Source of the DNA: Myxococcota bacterium | GTDB lineage: Bacteria; Myxococcota_A; UBA796 | Reading direction: 5' to 3' | Assembly: GCA_029251165.1 (NCBI GenBank) | Contig: JAQXDW010000028.1 | Span: 30,651-94,650, forward strand | Length of the DNA: 64,000 nt | Shown: positions 55,559 to 64,000 of the stretch, in pieces | Position numbering within the stretch: the stretch's first letter is position 1 | Layout of the letters: each line of letters begins with the position of its first letter | Notes under the pieces: generated by a model | What the model was told of the DNA's origin: nothing | The model's database searches: none | The model's input: only the letters and a program-made list of their open reading frames with translations | Position numbers and translations under genes: made by a program

Positions 55559-56889
55559 CAAAGAAGATCGCCATGCGCGCAGTGCTCGTCGGAATCCAGA
55601 CCCAGCAGGTCAGCGACGAAGACTTCACCAGCTCGCTCGATGAGCTGGCCCGGCTGGCGAAGACCCTCGGGGTGATCGTCATTGCCCGGCTGGTGCAGAA
55701 GCGCGATCGAATCGACGGGGCAGTGCTCGGGCGCGGCAAGCGCATCGAGCTGGCTCGACTGACCGGCGGTACCGGTGTCTCTCCGCGCGGTCCACAGGAG
55801 CAGCGTAAGAAAGCGAGCGCAGATGCCAAGGAGGCAATGAGCGAGCTGCTGAGCACCCTCGGAGCCCCCGAAGAGACCGCCGACCTCGTCATCGTCGATG
55901 CCAGCCTCACCCCCGCCCAGATCCGCAACCTCAGCACCGCCGCCGGGGTCGAGGTCACCGATCGTTCGGGCATCATCATCGACATCTTCCACCGGCACGC
56001 ATCAACCCGAGAGGCACGCCTCCAGGTGGAGATTGCCCGGCTGAAGTACCAAGCACCTCGGATGCGGGCCAGCGGCGGCCCCAGCGAGCGTCAGGCAGGC
56101 AAGGGTGCTGGAGAGTCAAGTCTGGAGCTGGATCGCCGCAAGGTCCGAGATCGCATCGCGCAGCTGAGCCGCGAGCTGCAGGGCATCGAGAGCGAGTCAA
56201 GGGTCCGCCGCACCCGGCGTCAGGACACCCTGCGCGTGGCCCTCGTCGGCTACACCAACGCCGGAAAGTCCTCCTGGATGCGTCGGCTGACCACCTCCTC
56301 GGTGCTCGTCGAAGACAAGCTGTTCGCGACCCTCGACACCACCGTTCGCTCCCTCCACCCTCAGGCCACTCCGCCGATTCTCGTCTCGGACACCGTCGGA
56401 TTCATCCAGCAGCTCCCCCACGATCTCGTCGCCTCGTTCCGCTCGACCCTGGAAGAAGCCAAGGAAGCGAGCCTGCTGCTGCACGTCGTCGATGCCTCTG
56501 ACTCGGCGTTCGTTGCGCAGCTTCAGGTCACCCGAGAGGTCCTCGGAGAGCTCGGAGCGCTGGAGGGACGCAGCATGCTGGTGCTCAACAAGATCGACCG
56601 CTGCTCGCCAGAGCGCATCGCGCAGCTGTCGGCGGACTACCCTGACGCAGTCCAGGTCTCCGCAAAGCGTGACGAAGACGTCGCCCGACTTCACCGCCTC
56701 ATCGTCGATGACTTCGCCGGAGCGCTGGAGGATGTATCCCTCATCGTTCCCTACGGAAAGTCCGCGCTCATCGGCGAGATCCACAAGCGCGCGCGGGTAC
56801 TCTCGGAGCGGTTTGAGGACGACGGGATTCACTACCAGCTCAAGATGAGCCCCCTCGAAGCGAGCCGCATGCGAGAGCTGCTGGACTAA
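55555..56889 (+). CDS. hflX: GTPase HflX
   Basis: A 444-residue ribosome-binding GTPase that splits stalled or hibernating ribosomes. The N-terminal HflX domain (about 1-200) has SLDELARLAKTLG, GRGKRIELA and the family segment GKGAGESSLELDRR. The G domain has G1 GYTNAGKSS, G2 LFATLDTTVR, G3 VSDTVGFI and G4 NKID. The usual GPGETQLE is altered to GAGESSLE. An insert of about 15 residues (SPRGPQEQRKKASADAKEAM) sits in the N-terminal domain. ATG 55555 overlaps the upstream stop; the longer frame covering the membrane protein gene is rejected. Confidence 0.94.
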   Translation: MTKKIAMRAVLVGIQTQQVSDEDFTSSLDELARLAKTLGVIVIARLVQKRDRIDGAVLGRGKRIELARLTGGTGVSPRGPQEQRKKASADAKEAMSELLSTLGAPEETADLVIVDASLTPAQIRNLSTAAGVEVTDRSGIIIDIFHRHASTREARLQVEIARLKYQAPRMRASGGPSERQAGKGAGESSLELDRRKVRDRIAQLSRELQGIESESRVRRTRRQDTLRVALVGYTNAGKSSWMRRLTTSSVLVEDKLFATLDTTVRSLHPQATPPILVSDTVGFIQQLPHDLVASFRSTLEEAKEASLLLHVVDASDSAFVAQLQVTREVLGELGALEGRSMLVLNKIDRCSPERIAQLSADYPDAVQVSAKRDEDVARLHRLIVDDFAGALEDVSLIVPYGKSALIGEIHKRARVLSERFEDDGIHYQLKMSPLEASRMRELLD

Positions 56890-56913
56890 CCGCACGGCAC
56901 CTCATCCAGAGAC

Positions 56914-57066
56914 TTCTCCACAGGCGAGCCCGGCCATCCAGGCCATGACTTCTTCTCAGGGTTTTGTGAGTAATCCTGTGGAAGTCATGATTAGAGGCTA
57001 ATCTCGACAAGTTATCACTAACTTCTCCACGAAGTTATCCACAGGTTTGTCAACATCTGTGGATAC
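56914..57066. other. DnaA-box cluster in AT-rich gap (candidate replication origin or DnaA-regulated promoter)
   Basis: TTATCCACA (57035-57043) is a perfect DnaA box. TGTGGATAC (57058-57066) is a one-mismatch box on the other strand, and TTCTCCACA (56914-56922) and TTCTCCACG (57023-57031) differ by one and two bases. TGTGGAAGT (56977-56985) is a weaker reverse site. AT-rich sequence (TATAAAATCACTTTA region, 57068-57082) follows the cluster. The gap of 289 bp lies between hflX and the SMI1/TPR/HEAT gene. Confidence 0.5.
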
Positions 57067-57178
57067 CTATAAAATCACTTTAGGGTTGGTGTTGACATGC
57101 CAATATTAAGGTCGCTCACAACCCGATGCTCAATCTGGAGCAGCATGCGTTAGACTGGTTTCAATCAAAGGGCTTGTC

Positions 57179-60115
57179 ATGTCAACACCTCAGGCATCGA
57201 TCGAACCAGCCATCGATCCCCTCCACCCTCTGCTTCGTATCGTCGCGCGCTATCGACGAGATGTCCATCAGCTCCAGCCACCTCCAAGCGAGGAGGCTGT
57301 GGACAGCGCCGAGGTGCACATCTCGCGTGCGCTGCCTCCAGGTCTCGCGGTCTTTCTCCGACGCTACAACGGCGCGACCCTGTTCCGGGGTGCCCTGACT
57401 GTCCGCTCGCTCGCTCAGCTCGCCCCGGCTTCCGCTGACGCTCGCTCGGTGATCGTGTTCGCTGATGGTCCAGCACCCACCGATCGGTGGGCGTTCGTCA
57501 CGGGTCCGACCGGCGGCGATCTGTTCGGGCGCTGGATTGATGAGCGGTTCGAGCCGCTGCATGAGCGGTTCATGCCCTGGCTGATGGGCACCGTTCGCAT
57601 CCTCGACGAGAACCTCTCGGATCCCGAGGCGATGCTGGCTGCTCGCCTCGATGCCGACCCGGAGGGGGCCTGGCTGCTGATCCAGGAGGCCCTGGCTCAC
57701 CTCTCTGCCGGCGATCCCGATCGGGCGACGATCGGCCTCCAGCGCGCCGTCGCCCTGGAGCCTGGCGCGGTGATCGGCTGGACGCGCCTGGGCGATGCTC
57801 AGCTCGGTGAGGACGACGCCGCCGCACGGTGGTCGTACCTCAAGGCCCTTCGCAACATCCGCTTCCCCCAGGACTGGCCGACGCACTATCCTCCAGAGCC
57901 CTCCCTGGTCCGCACCCTCGGGCGTCTGTTTCCTGCCGGAGATGATGCCTGGGAGCGAGAGCTCTCGACGTTTCTCTCCGAGCGGGTCGAGGACGTCTGC
58001 TTGGTAGACGAGCTGGCGATGGTCGAGGCAGCCACCCTGGAGCTGTCCAGGGTGCTCATCAGCCGCGGAGAGCGTGAGTCCGCTCGCCTGATGCTCACCG
58101 CTCAGCTTGAGCGAATCGCAGGCTATGCTCTGGGCGCGTCTTCTCACCCTCTCAGCCTCGCCCTGGCCCGCATCGAGACGGACCTGGGGCACCACGACGA
58201 CGCGGAGCGCCGCCTCCGCAGCCTTCGCAGCGCACCGCCAGAGCACGCCGCCCGGGCCATGCTGATCCTGGGGCGCATCGCGATGATGCGTCTGGAGCCG
58301 TGGGCCGAGGAGATCCTCACCGAGGCACTGCACGGGCTGACCCGCTCCGACGAGCAGGCCGAGGCCGTGCTCCTGCTCGCCGAGCGCCACCTTCGCATGC
58401 AGGATCTCTCTCGTGCAGAGTCTGTCTTGAGCCGGGCCGAGGGCCTCGCTCGACAGTCTGGGCGTGAGCCCCTCATCGCTCAAGCACACCTGCTCCAGGG
58501 AGATCTCGCCTGGCAGCGTCGGGACACCCCGACCGCTCAAGAGCACTACCAGCTCGCCCGCAAGCGCGCGGGAGACAGCCCGGAGCTGCTTCAGCGAATC
58601 CTCATCCGGCGGGGGAGACTCTACGAGAAGCTCGCTGAGGACCCCGACCGCGCACGAGAGGACTACCGTCGGGCGGCTGAGGAGTTCGCCGCGCTGTCGC
58701 TGCCCATCCGAGAAGGCTGGGCCTGGATCGCCGCAGCACAGGTCGGACTCGACGGGGCCGCCGAGGCCGCACGCTCGCTGTTCAAGGCTGCCGATCTCGC
58801 AGCCGGCGTCGCGGCGGCTGATGCCGTGCTCGGAGACCCCGCAGCCAGCCTGAGCTGGCACCTGGAGCGCACCGCCGAGCATGCCCGAGACTGCATCAAC
58901 GCCCGCCGCGCACGGCCACCGCTCATTCGCGCCGATGCCGACCGCCCCGAGCGTCGCATCGGGGCTCACCGTGCCGCCATCGCAGCCTGCAGGATCTCCA
59001 TCGTTCACGCCCTCGCCGCTCACTTAGAGGGCTGCGTGCGGGCGCTGGAGCGAGCAAGCAACCGGCCGACCGATCCCAACCTCACCCGCTACGTCGCCGC
59101 AGTGAACCTGCTCGCCGCGCACCGCTCCTATGAGGCTGCCGAGGTCCTGCTCGCGCAGCTCGCTGGACGCTGGGTCTCCGGGGCTGCCGGTCGAGCCCTC
59201 ATCGGTGCGATGGCACGCTCCAGCAACACCGCACTGGTCGACGGCCTCCTGGAGACCCTGGAGAAGGGTGGAGAGTCCAGCCGACTGGCCGCCGCAGCGG
59301 AGGTCCTCGGCTGGCGCAAGGAGTCCGCAGCGGTCGAGATTCTCTGCACCCACGCCGCACCCGGAACCTCACCGTTCGTGCGCAAGGCTGCGATCATCGC
59401 CTTGGGGCGCATCGGAGACACCCGCGCAATCGAGGTGCTGCTGCCGGCACTGGATGAGCCAGAGCTTGCGGAGGTCGCGGCCGTCGGCCTGCTGCTGCTC
59501 GGAGTGTGGCGAGGCTTGGACGATCAGGCCCAGGCACTGGCAACCCAGCGCGGTGGCTCCAGTCGCTCTCTGGGCGAGATCGTCGGACGCTACGGCGGCC
59601 CCAACTACCTGCTGCTGATGATGCGGACCGCTGAAGTCGACGGACCTGCGGGCCTCGGAGCCCTCTCCGGACTCGGCTACCTCGGCGCACCCCGGGTCGT
59701 CGATCGGCTCATCGAGGCCACCGCCAGCCGCGACCCCCAGCGTGCTCAGGTCGCATCCGGTGCCCTCGAGGTCCTCACCGGCCACCACGAGTCCACCGAG
59801 GAATCTCTGCTGCGCAACCGCTGGCTGGACTGGTGGGAGAAGAACAGCGATCAGTTCGACACCGGTCAGCGCTATCGTGGCGGCGAGCCGATGAGCCCCG
59901 GCCTGCTGATTGCCCGCATGGGCCACGACGATCCGCTCGTCCGGCGGACCTGCTACGACGAGCTGGTCATCTCCACCGGCGTGAGGCTTCCGTTCGATCC
60001 GGACGGCCCCTGGCGAGTCCAGGTCGCCCACCTCGCGGCATGGCGCGCCTGGTGGAGCAAGGAAGGCGCAGAGAGCATCGGGCGCTGGACCTTCCACGGC
60101 GAGCAGATTGGTTGA
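57179..60115 (+). CDS. Large SMI1/KNR4-TPR-HEAT repeat protein
   Basis: A 978-residue soluble protein. An SMI1/KNR4-like N-terminal domain (about 15-130) shows PPPSEEAVDSAEVHISRALP, LAVFLRRYNGATLF and GDLFGRWIDERFEPL. TPR-like helical repeats follow (about 145-560, for example EALAHLSAGDPDRATIGLQRA and LLAERHLRMQDLSRAESVLSRA). HEAT-type repeats run from about 640 to 870 (RKAAIIALGRIGDTRAIEVLLPAL, LSGLGYLGAPRVVDRLIEA). SMI1/KNR4 domains are known as toxin-immunity or signalling scaffolds; here one is fused to long solenoids. AAAGGG lies 7 nt before the ATG. No membrane spans. It is transcribed away from the DnaA-box gap; function is unknown. Confidence 0.8.
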   Translation: MSTPQASIEPAIDPLHPLLRIVARYRRDVHQLQPPPSEEAVDSAEVHISRALPPGLAVFLRRYNGATLFRGALTVRSLAQLAPASADARSVIVFADGPAPTDRWAFVTGPTGGDLFGRWIDERFEPLHERFMPWLMGTVRILDENLSDPEAMLAARLDADPEGAWLLIQEALAHLSAGDPDRATIGLQRAVALEPGAVIGWTRLGDAQLGEDDAAARWSYLKALRNIRFPQDWPTHYPPEPSLVRTLGRLFPAGDDAWERELSTFLSERVEDVCLVDELAMVEAATLELSRVLISRGERESARLMLTAQLERIAGYALGASSHPLSLALARIETDLGHHDDAERRLRSLRSAPPEHAARAMLILGRIAMMRLEPWAEEILTEALHGLTRSDEQAEAVLLLAERHLRMQDLSRAESVLSRAEGLARQSGREPLIAQAHLLQGDLAWQRRDTPTAQEHYQLARKRAGDSPELLQRILIRRGRLYEKLAEDPDRAREDYRRAAEEFAALSLPIREGWAWIAAAQVGLDGAAEAARSLFKAADLAAGVAAADAVLGDPAASLSWHLERTAEHARDCINARRARPPLIRADADRPERRIGAHRAAIAACRISIVHALAAHLEGCVRALERASNRPTDPNLTRYVAAVNLLAAHRSYEAAEVLLAQLAGRWVSGAAGRALIGAMARSSNTALVDGLLETLEKGGESSRLAAAAEVLGWRKESAAVEILCTHAAPGTSPFVRKAAIIALGRIGDTRAIEVLLPALDEPELAEVAAVGLLLLGVWRGLDDQAQALATQRGGSSRSLGEIVGRYGGPNYLLLMMRTAEVDGPAGLGALSGLGYLGAPRVVDRLIEATASRDPQRAQVASGALEVLTGHHESTEESLLRNRWLDWWEKNSDQFDTGQRYRGGEPMSPGLLIARMGHDDPLVRRTCYDELVISTGVRLPFDPDGPWRVQVAHLAAWRAWWSKEGAESIGRWTFHGEQIG

Positions 60116-60124
60116 CGGTGTCTT

Positions 60125-60156
60125 CCCCCGCATCCGATCACTGGATGCCCGGGGGG
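60125..60156 (+). terminator. Hairpin after the SMI1/TPR/HEAT gene
   Basis: CCCCCGCATCC (60125-60135) pairs with GGATGC (60143-60148) and, past a two-base bulge, GGGGG (60151-60155). It begins 9 nt after the stop. No T-run follows. Confidence 0.5.
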
Positions 60157-60252
60157 CAAGCCCTCACAGGCCATACGCTGGATGACAGGGACGGAGAGGG
60201 TGCTTGTGTGCGGCCGTGTGTGGATCAGGTCGCGCCTTGAGAGCCACCCTCC

Positions 60253-60822
60253 TCAGAGAATCCGAAGCTTGTACGGGTTCTTCTCTTTCTTGACCGCCTT
60301 GTTGTCCGCATCCTTCGCCTTCTCCATCCACTCCTTGAAGACCTCGTTGTCCGGCTCGAACTGGAGCGCGAACTTGATGTTGGTCATGCAGGAGGTGAAA
60401 TTGTTCTCGCGGTAAGCACGCAGAGCGAGCTTCCAGAACTTCTCAGAGTTGGGGTGGGTGGCAGCCTGCTCGGGATCGTCTGAGCCGCTGGCCTGATCTC
60501 CACTGCGCAGCGCAGTGTCAGCACTGCGGATGTTTCCGCTGGCCAGCTCCTGATCGTACTGGAGTCGGGCGCTGGGCTCCTTGAGCGTCCGAAACGCTTC
60601 GTTGATCGCAGTGAAGATGTAGTTGGCCTGATCCTTGAGCTTGGCATCACCGAGGCTCGCGGTTCGGTCAGGGTGAAGCCGACGGCTCTCCCGACGGTAT
60701 GCAGTGCCGATGTCTTCCTGCGCGCACTGCTCATCGAGCTTGAGCAGCCGGTAGTAGTTCAGCTCATCGACCAGACCATACAGGGTCTGGATCTCCACAC
60801 GGGTACGCAGTCGGGGGTCCAT
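60253..60822 (-). CDS. J-domain co-chaperone (DnaJ-like)
   Basis: A 189-residue protein. The J domain occupies about 20-92, with HPD in RRESRRLHPDRTASLG and the LNYYRLLKLDEQ helix start. It is followed by a Ser/Asp-rich linker and a C-terminal helical segment with a TPR-like look (WKLALRAYRENNFTSCMTNIKFAL). There is no Gly/Phe or zinc-finger region, so it is a type III J protein. It probably stimulates the ATPase of the Hsp70 encoded 36 nt upstream. GAGGAG precedes the ATG. Confidence 0.9.
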   Translation of the reverse strand: MDPRLRTRVEIQTLYGLVDELNYYRLLKLDEQCAQEDIGTAYRRESRRLHPDRTASLGDAKLKDQANYIFTAINEAFRTLKEPSARLQYDQELASGNIRSADTALRSGDQASGSDDPEQAATHPNSEKFWKLALRAYRENNFTSCMTNIKFALQFEPDNEVFKEWMEKAKDADNKAVKKEKNPYKLRIL

Positions 60823-60858
60823 CGGAGCTCCTCAGGGGGTGCCAGTATACCGCCGAGA

Positions 60859-62421
<1,563 letters not shown>

Positions 62422-62431
62422 ATCTGCTCCA

Positions 62432-63256
62432 TCACGCCGGAGGAATTCGCCTGGATATTAACCCGGAGAGGATGCGAGTCATCTCTGTATGAATTTGCCC
62501 GTTGGTGGCAAGCACCCGAGGGGCGTTGATGTCGAGCGGGCTTCCAGACATGTCGGTGACGACACCACCCGCCTCTTCCACCAGCAGCACTCCAGCAGAG
62601 ACATCCCAGGGAGACAGACCGAACTCCCAGAACCCATCCGCCCGGCCAGCAGCGATGTGGGCGAAGTCCAGAGCCGCCGCTCCAGCACGTCGGAGACCAC
62701 GGCACTGCTCCAGGAAAGCCTGCACGATGCGAAGGTACGCTGCGGCATGCTGCTGGCGGTCGTAGGGAAAGCCCGTAAGCAGGAGAGCGTCGCCCAGGCT
62801 GCTGGTGGTGGAGACCCGAAGTCGCTCACCGTTGCAGGCCGCTCCCCCACCACGGGTGGCGGTGTAGAGGTGATCGCGGAGGGGATCGTAGATGCAGCCC
62901 GCCTCCATGACACCATCGACCTGAAGTCCGATAGAGACGGCATAGGCTGGAAAGCCATGCACGAAGTTGGTTGTGCCATCGAGCGGATCGACGATCCAGC
63001 GAGTCGTCTCGGCTCGGGCGCCGCCGCTCTCCTCAGCGAGGATGGGAATGTCCGGCGTCCGCGCCGTGAGCACGGCCTGGATCGCAGCCTCGGCAGCGAG
63101 ATCGATCCGGGTGACGAGGTCGATGGCGCCCTTGTGGGAGATCCGCGCACCGTCGGCGAAGTCAGCGGGCAGGGTCGGCGGAGAGATGCCGCTGCCGGCG
63201 GCCTCCTGGATGATCGCACCGGCGGCACGGGCCGCCTGCACCGCGATCGCGATCAC
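62432..63256 (-). CDS. Inositol monophosphatase family protein
   Basis: A 274-residue Mg-dependent phosphatase. The catalytic motif WIVDPLDGTTNFVHG carries the metal-binding Asp residues; the second motif is WDVSAGVLLVEEAGG, and Glu70-type residues lie in ILAEESGG. It hydrolyses inositol phosphate or a related sugar phosphate; some members are SuhB-like and also act in RNA metabolism. Start GTG 63256 overlaps the upstream TGA by 4 nt. It sits between a Pro-rich membrane protein and the Hsp70 gene. Confidence 0.92.
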   Translation of the reverse strand: MIAIAVQAARAAGAIIQEAAGSGISPPTLPADFADGARISHKGAIDLVTRIDLAAEAAIQAVLTARTPDIPILAEESGGARAETTRWIVDPLDGTTNFVHGFPAYAVSIGLQVDGVMEAGCIYDPLRDHLYTATRGGGAACNGERLRVSTTSSLGDALLLTGFPYDRQQHAAAYLRIVQAFLEQCRGLRRAGAAALDFAHIAAGRADGFWEFGLSPWDVSAGVLLVEEAGGVVTDMSGSPLDINAPRVLATNGQIHTEMTRILSGLISRRIPPA

Positions 63257-64000
63257 TGACAGCCCACCGTTCCACCAGACTCCGTGCAGGTAATGGTGGC
63301 GGCAGTGCTGGCCTGGAACACGCCACGAGAATCGCCGATGTCGACCCGGCAGGTGGTGACCGTGTCGAAGGTCATGCGCGTGGTGCCGACAAAGGTTCGG
63401 ACCTGGCCATCTCCGCAGCGCAGGGTCGCCTCAGCCCCTTGCGAGATGACCTTGACGACCATCGGTCCGCTGTCCGGCTCCGGCTCCGGCTCCGGTGGAG
63501 GCGGCGGCGGCGGCGGCGGCGACGGTCGAGTCGTGGTTCCAGATGAGCTGGAGCCGGACGAGTGCCCCTGTGGCTTGGTCTGCGGAGGCGGCTCCTCCAG
63601 GGGCTCCGGCGGAGGCGGCTCCTCTATGGGCTCCTCAGGGGGGATCTCAATGACCCCGGCGTCCGACTCCACGGGAAGCGGTTCCTCAACGAGCGTGGGC
63701 TCGATGCTCGTGTCTGTCGCGATGGGTGTATCGGACTGGAGGTAGAAGAACAGCGCGACCGCGCCGCCACCACCACAGGCCAGAAACAGCACCGCACCGA
63801 GGGCAACGACGACCTTCAGCAGGCCACTGCTGCTGTCCGACTCTGGCGCTGTGTCCGTGACCGGCTGGCGAGACTCGACCCCATTGGTGGCGACAGGCCC
63901 CCGGATGTTGAGCGGCTGCGAAGGAGCCTGAGGCGGCGGCTCTGAGCGGGGCGGCGGCCCTGAGCGGGGCGGCGGCTCTGCGCGAGGCGGCGGCTCTGCG
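63253..64000 (-). CDS. Pro-rich membrane protein, 5' part beyond window edge
   Basis: The frame is open to the right edge, so the N-terminus is missing. Visible are hexapeptide-like repeats (EPPPRA, EPPPRS, GPPPRS, EPPPQA), then a Gly/Asn-containing stretch and one membrane helix (VVVALGAVLFLACGGGGAVAL). A long Pro/Glu-rich segment with a run of nine prolines is followed by a C-terminal beta domain with two or more Cys (TLRCGDGQVRTFVG, TTCRVDIGDSRG, TITCTESGG). This layout (cytoplasmic domain, helix, Pro-rich stalk, small beta domain) is the same as in the Ser/Thr kinase at 23-25 kb, so the missing part may be a kinase or FHA domain; this is inference. Confidence 0.75.
   Translation of the reverse strand, partial: AEPPPRAEPPPRSGPPPRSEPPPQAPSQPLNIRGPVATNGVESRQPVTDTAPESDSSSGLLKVVVALGAVLFLACGGGGAVALFFYLQSDTPIATDTSIEPTLVEEPLPVESDAGVIEIPPEEPIEEPPPPEPLEEPPPQTKPQGHSSGSSSSGTTTRPSPPPPPPPPPEPEPEPDSGPMVVKVISQGAEATLRCGDGQVRTFVGTTRMTFDTVTTCRVDIGDSRGVFQASTAATITCTESGGTVGCQ
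63928..63996 (-). repeat. 18-bp tandem repeat encoding EPPPR hexapeptides
   Basis: Units at 63979-63996, 63961-63978 and 63943-63960 and a partial unit at 63928-63942, each near GAGCCGCCGCC plus a variable CGCTCA-type end. Encodes Glu/Gly-Pro-Pro-Pro-Arg-Ser/Ala. It may continue beyond the window. Confidence 0.75.

Overview
The window is GC-rich bacterial chromosome, densely packed, with genes on both strands in short operons. The content suggests a Myxococcota-like (deltaproteobacterial) organism. The evidence is a membrane-anchored Ser/Thr kinase with a long Pro/Ala/Glu extracytoplasmic linker, many lipoproteins with short signal peptides (one with an Asp/Thr-rich linker), PEGA/beta-propeller, TPR and HEAT proteins, a GldA/GldF/GldG-like ABC system, and an ATP-type PEP carboxykinase. 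This placement is inference; no 16S rRNA or other rRNA gene is present, and I saw no tRNA, CRISPR array, insertion sequence or prophage.

Layout. 0-0.6 kb: an unrecognised gene cut by the left edge. 0.8-8.3 kb: a steroid or isoprenoid-acid type catabolic cluster (fused double acyl-CoA dehydrogenase, 3-ketosteroid delta1-dehydrogenase-like flavoprotein, enoyl-CoA hydratase, Rieske oxygenase, aldehyde dehydrogenase). Its two promoter regions carry three copies of a palindrome that fits the actinobacterial KstR operator TnnAACnnGTTnnA. 8.4-12.4 kb: a secreted START-like protein, an RlmD/RumA-type rRNA methyltransferase and pckA. 12.5-15.4 kb: trkA-trkH potassium uptake. 15.7-23 kb: a class A PBP, a GT-C type membrane glycosyltransferase coupled to a coiled-coil protein, a DUF72 protein and an RsmC-like methyltransferase. 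23-28 kb: an unusual three-gene operon (HEAT/Gly-rich hydrophobic protein, beta-barrel-like protein, Ser/Thr kinase). 28-36 kb: envelope proteins, mnmG, a low-GC region, a D-cysteine desulfhydrase-like enzyme, rsmG and a TPR protein. 36-45 kb: a beta-lactamase-fold lipoprotein, a winged-helix-like protein, the gldA-F-G-DUF4340 operon and a TPR-cyclophilin lipoprotein. 45-52 kb: an RluA-family pseudouridine synthase, a WYL regulator operon, a geranylgeranyl-reductase-like flavoprotein and small membrane or lipid-anchored proteins. 52-57 kb: leuS, a membrane protein and hflX. 56.9-57.2 kb: a DnaA-box cluster. 57-64 kb: a giant SMI1/TPR/HEAT protein, and a chaperone operon with a Pro-rich membrane protein, inositol monophosphatase, a lidless Hsp70 and a J-domain partner.

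How the genes work together. The left cluster would attack the steroid nucleus (delta1-dehydrogenation, ring oxygenation) and degrade acyl-CoA side chains, under a common TetR-type repressor that is not encoded here. Several operons use 1-4 nt stop/start overlaps, implying translational coupling. The leads I rate highest are the KstR-like regulon, the DnaA-box cluster, the unpartnered minus-strand terminator beside mnmG, the HEAT/barrel/kinase operon and the lidless Hsp70/J pair.
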